Assembly: GCA_025356695.1 (NCBI GenBank) | Contig: JANXSE010000181.1 | Location: forward strand, 1-27,679 | DNA: 27,679 bases | DNA from: Betaproteobacteria bacterium | GTDB taxonomy: Bacteria; Pseudomonadota; Gammaproteobacteria; Burkholderiales; SG8-41 | Reading direction: 5' to 3' | In this document: positions 22,376-27,679 of the stretch, in pieces | Layout of the letters: every line of letters begins with the position of its first letter | Numbering within the stretch: the stretch's first letter is position 1 | Translations under genes and position numbers: made by a program | Notes under the pieces: generated by a model | The model's database searches: none | What the model saw: only the letters and a program-made list of their open reading frames with translations | Told to the model about the DNA's origin: nothing

Positions 22376-23988
22376 CTAGTTTGATTGGAGCATGTCGAGC
22401 GCCAGCGCTTCGACGACTTCGATGCCATCCACCGCAGCCGACATGATACCGCCTGCGTAACCGGCGCCTTCGCCGGCCGGATACAGGCCGCGGGTGTTGA
22501 TGCTTTGGTAATCCTCGCCGCGGCGGATGCGCAGCGGCGACGAGGTGCGCGTTTCGACGCCGGTCAGCACCGCGTCGTCCATGGCAAAGCCGGGGATCGT
22601 CTTTTCAAAAGCCGGCAAGGCTTCGCGGATTGCTGCAATCGCGTAATCCGGCAGGCAGTCGCGCAGATTGGCCGGCTTCACGCCGGGCGTGTAGGAGGGC
22701 AGCACCGCACCGAGTGCGGTGCTCGCGCGATCGGCGAGAAAATCGGCGACGCGTTGCGCCGGCGCGCAGTAATCGCTACCACCTGCAATAAAAGCCTGCG
22801 ATTCCCAGCGGCGCTGAAACTCGATGCCGGCCAGCGGCCCGCCCGGATAATCTTCGGGCGTGATGCCGACGACGATGCCTGCGTTGGCATTGCGTTCATT
22901 GCGCGAATACTGGCTCATGCCGTTGGTAACCACGCGTCCGGCTTCGGAGGTGGCGGCCACCACCGTGCCGCCGGGACACATGCAGAAGCTGTAGACCGAG
23001 CGGCCGTTTTTGCAGTGGTGCACGAGTTTGTAATCGGCCGCACCGAGCAATGGATGGCCGGCGGCCTTGCCCCAGCGCGCGCGGTCGATCAGCGCTTGCG
23101 GATGTTCGATGCGAAAACCGATCGAGAAGGGTTTGGCTTCCAGATACACGCCTTTGTCGTGCAGCATCTCAAAAGTATCGCGTGCGCTATGGCCGACGGC
23201 GAGCACGATATGTCTGGTTGCAATGCTTGTGCCGTCGGCGAGCACGATGCCGCGCACGCGACGCTCGTCGCCGTTGACGTCGCATTCGATTTCCTCAACG
23301 CGGCTGCTGAAACGGATTTCGCCGCCCAGCGCCGTGATCGTCTCGCGCATATGTTCGACCATGCCGACGAGACGGAAGGTGCCGATGTGCGGCTTGCTCA
23401 CATACATAATTTCTTCAGGCGCGCCGGCGGTGACGAATTCGGTGAGCACCTTGCGCGAGAGGAAGCGCGGGTCCTTGATCTGGCTGTAGAGCTTGCCATC
23501 CGAGAAGGTGCCGGACCGCCTTCGCCGAACTGCACATTCGATTCGGGATTCAGAATATTTTTTCGCCACAGGCCCCAGGTGTCCTGCGTGCGTTCGCGCA
23601 CGGCTTTGCCGCGTTCGAGAATGAGCGGTTTGAAACCCATCTGCGCCAGTAGCAGCCCGGCGAAGAGGCCGCAGGGGCCGGTGCCGATGACAACGGGGCG
23701 TTCGGTGTTGCCGGCGGGCGCGCGGGCAACAAATTTGTACGAGGTGTCCGGCGTCGGCCCGGCGTGGCGATCGTTCTTCAGTTTTTGCAGCAGCGCCGGC
23801 TCATCGGCGACCGTGACGTCGATCGTATAAATGAGCGATGGCGCATGGCGCCGGCGCGCATCGACGCCGCGGCGGAAGATCGTGTAAGCCGTGAGTGCGC
23901 CGTCGGCGATGCCGAGCCGCTTGACGATGGCCGCGCGCAGGGCGGCTTCGTCGTGGTGGAGCGGTAGTTTGATTTCAGTGAGGCGCAC
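22376..23988 (-). pseudogene. FAD-dependent dehydrogenase (COG2509-like), frameshifted
   Basis: Two overlapping frames together encode one ~537-residue flavoprotein. The first part (from GTG 23988) runs MRLTEIKLPL..., the FAD-binding VIGTGPCGLFAGLLLAQMG and LNPESNVQFGEGG. The second continues GTFSDGKLYSQIKDPR..., AVGHSARDTFEML, KPFSIGFRIEHPQ, CMCPGGTVVAATSE and ends with [20 protein letters not shown]. The expected junction is FGEGGAGTFSDGKL; the sequence reads GGCGGTCCGGCACC on the minus strand where GGCGGTGCCGGCACC would keep the frame. One base is therefore missing at about 23514/23515. Both halves are otherwise well preserved with no other stop, so this is either a very recent mutation or a sequencing error. 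It is co-oriented and probably co-transcribed with the pseudouridine synthase gene. Confidence 0.85.
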
Positions 23989-24029
23989 GGCGTTGGGCAG
24001 TGTTTATCTGCGTAACGGTCAGAAGCGCT

Positions 24030-24035
24030 ATTCTA
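24030..24035 (-). promoter_or_regulatory. Candidate -10 element for the flavoprotein gene
   Basis: On the minus strand TAGAAT lies about 40 bases before the GTG start at 23988. The -35 match (CTGCCG at 18 bases) is weak and falls in a small GCTGC/GCAGC hairpin. Confidence 0.3.
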
Positions 24036-24081
24036 TCGAACCGGCGTGCTGCACGGCAGCATCCAGGGTTTAAATTTTGAA

Positions 24082-24110
24082 TTGCAGTGTCAGGGCGGGA
24101 GGCCTAGACT
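24082..24110 (+). promoter_or_regulatory. Candidate promoter for the beta-propeller gene
   Basis: TTGCAG (24082-24087) and TAGACT (24105-24110) are separated by 17 bases. A 15-base leader leads to the GGGGGAGG ribosome site. Hexamer matches are three and four of six, so it would be moderate in strength. Confidence 0.35.
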
Positions 24111-24139
24111 CAACCGGTCAACTTCGGGGGAGGTTCATC

Positions 24140-25204
24140 ATGACACTGCGCCATTTCAAGGTTTGTCTCGGGTTCGCTGCTGTGTCGCTGGCTATCGGCG
24201 TACCAAGCGCATTTGCGGTTTCATCGCTGATCTACGTCACCAACAGCGCCGGCGACAACGTGCACGTGATCGATTCCGCGACTAACAAGGTCGTGCAGGT
24301 GATCAAGGGCATCGAGGCCTCGCATGGTGTGGGCTTCTCGCCCGACGGCAAGACCGTCTACATCAGCAACGAAGCCGATGCGACGCTCGATGTCGTCAAC
24401 CAGAAGTCCGGCAAGATACTGAAGAAAATTCCGTTGAGCGGACGGCCCAATAACATCGCGGTGACGCCTGACGGCAAGCGCGTGGTGGTGGCGATCACGC
24501 ATCCGGCGACGCTCGATCTCGTTGATACGGCCGCGCAGAAGGTTTCGACCAGTGTCGTCATGACCGGCCGGCTGCACAATACCTACGTCACGCCCGACGG
24601 CAAATATGCGATATCGGGTTCGGTGCGCGAGAAATTCATGAACGTGGTCGATCTCAAGGATGAGAAGTCGGCCTGGGAGATCAAGTTCGACGGTGGCGTG
24701 CGGCCGATGGCGATTGAAGCAGCGCCGGACGGTTCGACCAGCCGCATCTTCGTGCAGCTCTCAAACCTGCATGGTTTTGCCGTGGTCGATTTCAAACAGC
24801 GCAAGGAAGTGGCGCGCATCATGCTGCCGGATACGCCCAAGGGCTACGGCGCGATCGAAGGCCGTGCCAGTGCCGGTGTGCCGTCGCACGGCATCGGCGT
24901 CGCGCCCGACGGCAAATCGCTGTGGGTCAACAGCCATATCGCCAATGCGGTGTTTGCCTATTCGCTGCCGGACCTCAAGCCGATCGGCTTTGCGTCGCTG
25001 CCCGACGACAAGGTCGCAGGTACCGATATTCGCGTCGGCTCGATCCCGGATTGGCTGACCTTTACGGCGGACAGCAAGACGGTTTACGTCGGCAACTCGA
25101 CCTTCAATCAGGTTTCGGCGATCGACATGAAGACGCTGAAAGTGGTGGCGAAGATTCCGGTCGGGCAAGTGCCCAAGCGCATGAACACGCTGGTCATGCG
25201 CTGA
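24140..25204 (+). CDS. Exported YVTN-type beta-propeller protein
   Basis: A 354-residue secreted protein. ATG 24140 follows GGGGGAGG, and the leader (MTLRHFKVCLGFAAVSLAIG, cleavage near AFA/VSS) is typical Sec. The rest is a beta-propeller of YVTN repeats: LIYVTNSAGDNVHVID, GVGFSPDGKTVYISNEADATLDVV, NIAVTPDGKRVVVA, TYVTPDGKYAISGS, GIGVAPDGKSLWVNS and WLTFTADSKTVYVGNSTFNQVSAIDMKT, about six or seven blades. No catalytic motif is visible. Such proteins bind partners or surfaces, or accompany periplasmic redox enzymes. It faces a c-type cytochrome gene across a shared terminator and the two have similar leaders, which hints at a joint periplasmic role (inference). Confidence 0.9.
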   Translation: MTLRHFKVCLGFAAVSLAIGVPSAFAVSSLIYVTNSAGDNVHVIDSATNKVVQVIKGIEASHGVGFSPDGKTVYISNEADATLDVVNQKSGKILKKIPLSGRPNNIAVTPDGKRVVVAITHPATLDLVDTAAQKVSTSVVMTGRLHNTYVTPDGKYAISGSVREKFMNVVDLKDEKSAWEIKFDGGVRPMAIEAAPDGSTSRIFVQLSNLHGFAVVDFKQRKEVARIMLPDTPKGYGAIEGRASAGVPSHGIGVAPDGKSLWVNSHIANAVFAYSLPDLKPIGFASLPDDKVAGTDIRVGSIPDWLTFTADSKTVYVGNSTFNQVSAIDMKTLKVVAKIPVGQVPKRMNTLVMR

Positions 25205-25221
25205 TCGTCAGGCGCCCAAAC

Positions 25222-25256
25222 AAAACGGCGGTGACCTTTCGGTCACCGCCGTTTTT
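25222..25256. terminator. Rho-independent terminator, bidirectional
   Basis: AAAACGGCGGTGACC (25222-25236) pairs perfectly with GGTCACCGCCGTTTT (25241-25255) around a TTTC loop, ending in a T-run; the A-run on the other side serves the minus strand. It lies between the convergent beta-propeller and cytochrome genes. Confidence 0.93.
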
Positions 25257-25269
25257 AATTGCCGGTGCG

Positions 25270-25701
25270 TTATTTCGCGGCGAATTTCGCGCCCTTGACC
25301 CATTGCTCCATGATTTTCCAGTTCGGGTCGCTTTGGCCTGAAAACTGGCGACCGCCCGAATGATAGGGATTGCCGCCGGCTTCGCGTGCCAGCGGTTGCA
25401 GCAGCAGGCGGCTTTTCATCGGCTCGCCCGCTACTACCAATTTGGAGACGACCTCGAACAGGCGACGCGATTGTTCTTCATCCCACATGGCGGCGCCGTC
25501 TTTGAGATGTTCGAGCTTAAGGCCGGTGTTGTTTTCCGAGTGGCAGACGTAGCAGCGCACGTGATCGTCGCGCTTTTTCAAAAAGATCGGCGCCACGCGT
25601 TCCTTAAAATAGTTGTAATCGAGTGTGGTGTCGGCGAGTGCCGGTGCGGCGTTGATGGCAAAAGCCGTGGCCACGGCAATGCTCCAGTTGCGCGGTGTCA
25701 T
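25270..25701 (-). CDS. Small periplasmic c-type cytochrome
   Basis: A 143-residue exported protein with one heme-binding CYVCH motif (residues 50-54). The start at ATG 25701, after GGGGGAGAACG, gives a Sec leader (MTPRNWSIAVATAFAINAAPALA/DTT); a longer frame to 25803 has no ribosome site. After the leader come DYNYFKERVAPIFLKKR, the heme site, LKLEHL, a helical EEQSRRLFEVVSKLV and RLLLQPLAREAGGNPYHSGGRQF, then a DPNWKIMEQWVKGA tail. This layout (heme near a VxPIFL segment, then PLxxxxGGxxxHxGG) is like the planctomycete-type cytochrome domain seen in many periplasmic proteins. The sixth heme ligand may be a Met or His in the C-terminal part. Likely an electron carrier; partner unknown. Confidence 0.88.
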   Translation of the reverse strand: MTPRNWSIAVATAFAINAAPALADTTLDYNYFKERVAPIFLKKRDDHVRCYVCHSENNTGLKLEHLKDGAAMWDEEQSRRLFEVVSKLVVAGEPMKSRLLLQPLAREAGGNPYHSGGRQFSGQSDPNWKIMEQWVKGAKFAAK

Positions 25702-25733
25702 AATGCGTTCTCCCCCGAGTGATGACGAGGCAA

Positions 25734-25739
25734 AGTCTA
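25734..25739 (-). promoter_or_regulatory. Candidate -10 element for the cytochrome gene
   Basis: On the minus strand TAGACT is followed after 18 bases by the GGGGGAG ribosome site. The same hexamer and a similar leader precede the convergent beta-propeller gene. No good -35 was seen. Confidence 0.3.
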
Positions 25740-25886
25740 ATCGTATTTCGTGTCGGCGGGTGTGATGGCGGTGGAAGATTGCCGGTTTTTTTGATGGTGG
25801 CACCGAATCAGGTAGTGGCGTGGCTGTTGCGTCGCACCATCTTTGCCATGAAGTGCATGCGCCGGGAATGAAGAGGAGAAATCAGA

Positions 25887-26735
25887 TTGATCGGCGGTAA
25901 CGAATTCGCTTACGCGCTCGGCGCCATGCTCTGTTACGGGCTGGCTGACCTTGTTTACAAACGCGCCGCCATGGCGGGCATCAAGCCGCACCATTTTTTG
26001 ATGGTGCAGGCGTGGTTGTTCGCGCCGGCGATGGTGGCGTTTGCACTGGCGACCGGCACGCTGCACGTGGTGCCGGCGGCAGCGTGGGGTGCCGCGGCGG
26101 GGGCCTGCGTGTTCGTCGGTCTTTACAATTTCACGCGCAGCCTGCGCGACGGCGCGGTGAGTGTTAACGCGCCGATCTTTCGGTTGAGTTTTACGATTAC
26201 GGCGGCGCTGGCCGTCATCGTGCTGGGCGAGCCGCTGGGCGCATTGAAGATCGCAGGGCTTGTGCTGGCCTTGCTGGCAACGTGGCTGCTGCTTGGCGGC
26301 AGCGGTACGGCTGGTGTGACGCGTTCGTCACTCATGCGCGTGCTGCTAGCCACGTTCTCGTTCGGCATTGCCAACTTCTGCTACAAGTTGGGCGTCATGC
26401 ATGGCGCAACGCCGGCGACCATGGTGGTGTCGCAGGCGGCAGTGTTTTTTCCGCTGGCGACCGTGTTTGGTTATCTCGCCGAAGGCCGTTTCGATCCGCC
26501 GCGCGCGACCTGGCGTTACGCCGCGCCGGCGGCATTGCTGCTGGCCTTTGCCTTCATGCTGATGGCGACCAGCCTCGTCAGCGGGCAGGCCAGCGTGCTC
26601 GTGCCGGTGGCGCAGATGGGTTTTGTCATCACCGCGGCGGTCGGCATTCTGTGGCTGGGTGAGCCCTCGAGCGCACGCCGCATCGCCGGGCTGGCGACGG
26701 CGGTCGCGGCGCTGCTTTGTCTTGCATCAAGCTGA
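25887..26735 (+). CDS. DMT-superfamily transporter (EamA-like)
   Basis: A 282-residue inner-membrane protein with about ten hydrophobic segments in two EamA repeats (roughly 1-137 and 150-280). The first repeat has MLCYGLADLVYKRAAM and ALAVIVLGEPLGALKIAGLVLALLAT; the second has FGIANFCYKLGVMHG and TAAVGILWLGEPSSARRIAGLATA. The LGEP signature near each repeat's end is characteristic of the family, which exports metabolites or amino acids. TTG 25887 is the best start: GAGGAG lies eight bases upstream and the next ATG would remove most of the first helix. Substrate unknown. The following Bug gene is 65 bases downstream on the same strand. Confidence 0.9.
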   Translation: MIGGNEFAYALGAMLCYGLADLVYKRAAMAGIKPHHFLMVQAWLFAPAMVAFALATGTLHVVPAAAWGAAAGACVFVGLYNFTRSLRDGAVSVNAPIFRLSFTITAALAVIVLGEPLGALKIAGLVLALLATWLLLGGSGTAGVTRSSLMRVLLATFSFGIANFCYKLGVMHGATPATMVVSQAAVFFPLATVFGYLAEGRFDPPRATWRYAAPAALLLAFAFMLMATSLVSGQASVLVPVAQMGFVITAAVGILWLGEPSSARRIAGLATAVAALLCLASS

Positions 26736-26800
26736 AGATGGCTTTTCTGTGTTCTGATAGCGGTTCTGAATCCACGGTAGTCACTGGAAGGAAAACGACC

Positions 26801-27679
26801 ATGATGCAAAAAACCTGTGCCGCACTGGCGGCGATTGCGCTGCTGCACACTGCAAACGTAAATGCACAAACCTATCCGGCCAAATCGATCCGGCTGATCG
26901 TGCCTTTCGCGGTCGGCGGTGGTGCCGATATTCTGGGGCGCCTGTTCGCGCAGAAACTCTACGAACAGATCGGCCGCACAGTGGTGGTCGATACGCGCGC
27001 CGGTGCCGGCGGCAACCTCGGTGCCGAACTCACGGCCAAGGCGCCGCCCGACGGTTACACCGCACTGTTCACCACCAATTCGATTGCCGTCAACATGAGC
27101 CTGTATCCGAAGCTCAACTACAACGCGCTGACTGAACTGACGCCGGTGGCGCTGGTCGCCAACGTACCTTTGATTTTGACCGTGCATCCGTCGGTGCCGG
27201 TGCGCACGGTGAAAGACCTCGTCGCGCTGGCGAAAAAACGGCCGAAGGGTTTGAACTTCGGTTCCAACGGCAGCGGCACCACCAGCCATCTGACCGGTGT
27301 GTTGTTCGGCGATCTCGGCGGCATTTCGATCACGCATATCCCTTACAAGGGCGCGGGTGCGGTGATGATCGCACTGTTGAGCGGCGAGGTCGACATGGGT
27401 TTCGTCGGCGCGGTCGGTGCGACCCCGCATCTGAAAGCCGGCAAGCTGCGCGCGCTCGCGGTGACGACGGCGCAACGCTCCAGCGCCTTGCCGGACATTC
27501 CGACCATGGCGGCGACCTTCCCGGGTTTCGATACCGACCTCTGGTATGCCTTCTTCGTACCGCACGGCACGCCGCAGCCAGTGATCGCCAAACTCTACGA
27601 AGAAATCCAGAAAGCGCAGAAAGACCCGACGGTGCTGGCGGCGATGGCGCGCGACGGCGCCGAGCCGCGCAATCTCGGC
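26801..27679 (+). CDS. Bug/TctC-family substrate-binding protein (partial, C-terminus missing)
   Basis: The frame is open from ATG 26801 to the right edge (293 residues), so only about 30 residues are missing. GGAAGG lies about nine bases upstream; ATG 26804 is an alternative. The Sec leader ends near VNA/QTYP. Landmarks: YPAKSIRLIVPFAVGGGADIL, GRTVVVDTRAGAGGNLGAE, PPDGYTALF, HPSVPVRTVKDLVALAKK, FGSNGSGTTSHLTGVLF, HIPYKGAGAVMIALLSGEVDMGF and LPDIPTMAATFPGF. It is the seventh member of the family in the window. The ligand loop reads AVGGGAD, the version with an extra glycine that is common in the family. Confidence 0.92.
   Translation, partial: MMQKTCAALAAIALLHTANVNAQTYPAKSIRLIVPFAVGGGADILGRLFAQKLYEQIGRTVVVDTRAGAGGNLGAELTAKAPPDGYTALFTTNSIAVNMSLYPKLNYNALTELTPVALVANVPLILTVHPSVPVRTVKDLVALAKKRPKGLNFGSNGSGTTSHLTGVLFGDLGGISITHIPYKGAGAVMIALLSGEVDMGFVGAVGATPHLKAGKLRALAVTTAQRSSALPDIPTMAATFPGFDTDLWYAFFVPHGTPQPVIAKLYEEIQKAQKDPTVLAAMARDGAEPRNLG

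Noticed and set aside
22385..23830. A 481-codon plus-strand frame opposite the flavoprotein gene
   Set aside because: Low-complexity Ala/Arg/His/Asp content without motifs; the minus strand encodes an FAD-binding protein with recognisable motifs throughout.

Overview
This looks like a piece of a high-GC betaproteobacterial chromosome, most likely Burkholderiales. The main reason is the density of Bug/TctC-type periplasmic solute-binding proteins: six complete and one cut by the right edge. Such expansions are a known hallmark of Bordetella, Cupriavidus, Polaromonas and relatives. Genes are tightly packed, often overlapping, with clear Shine-Dalgarno sequences. No gene-free stretch exceeds about 190 bases. 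I saw no tRNA, rRNA, CRISPR array, transposase or phage gene.

Layout. (1) 1-1015, minus strand: a cupin (cysteine-dioxygenase-like fold) gene followed by a ModA-like binding protein cut by the left edge; a REP-like inverted repeat pair lies between them and runs into the second gene. (2) 1148-4018, plus: two Bug proteins and a beta-hydroxyacid dehydrogenase. (3) 4187-10587, plus: a complete branched-chain-amino-acid-type ABC importer (binding protein, two ATPases, two permeases), followed without a visible break by a formamidase-like alpha/beta hydrolase and a duplicated ferredoxin-like-fold protein. An FNR/Anr-like box lies upstream. (4) 10594-11559, minus: a lone Bug gene. (5) 11706-20187, plus: an 8.5 kb same-strand array of FrsA-like hydrolase, molybdenum hydroxylase large subunit, Bug, Bug, second FrsA-like hydrolase, Bug, and isochorismatase-family hydrolase. 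(6) 20294-23988, minus: a third FrsA-like hydrolase, a palindrome-rich intergenic repeat, an RluF-like pseudouridine synthase, and an FAD-dependent dehydrogenase broken by a one-base deletion. (7) 24140-25701: a YVTN beta-propeller gene and a c-type cytochrome gene facing each other across a strong bidirectional terminator. (8) 25887-end: a DMT-family exporter and the start of a seventh Bug protein.

How it may work together (inference). The middle of the window reads as accessory catabolism: high-affinity capture of small organic molecules (Bug proteins and an ABC importer) beside enzymes suited to hydroxylating a heterocycle or aldehyde (molybdenum hydroxylase), cleaving C-C, ester or amide bonds (three FrsA-like hydrolases, one formamidase-like hydrolase, one isochorismatase-like amidase) and oxidising a hydroxyacid (dehydrogenase). 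That combination resembles the chemistry of N-heterocycle or aromatic-amide breakdown, but no substrate can be read from the sequence. The Bug proteins have no TctA/TctB membrane partners in the window, so they either use permeases elsewhere or act as sensors.
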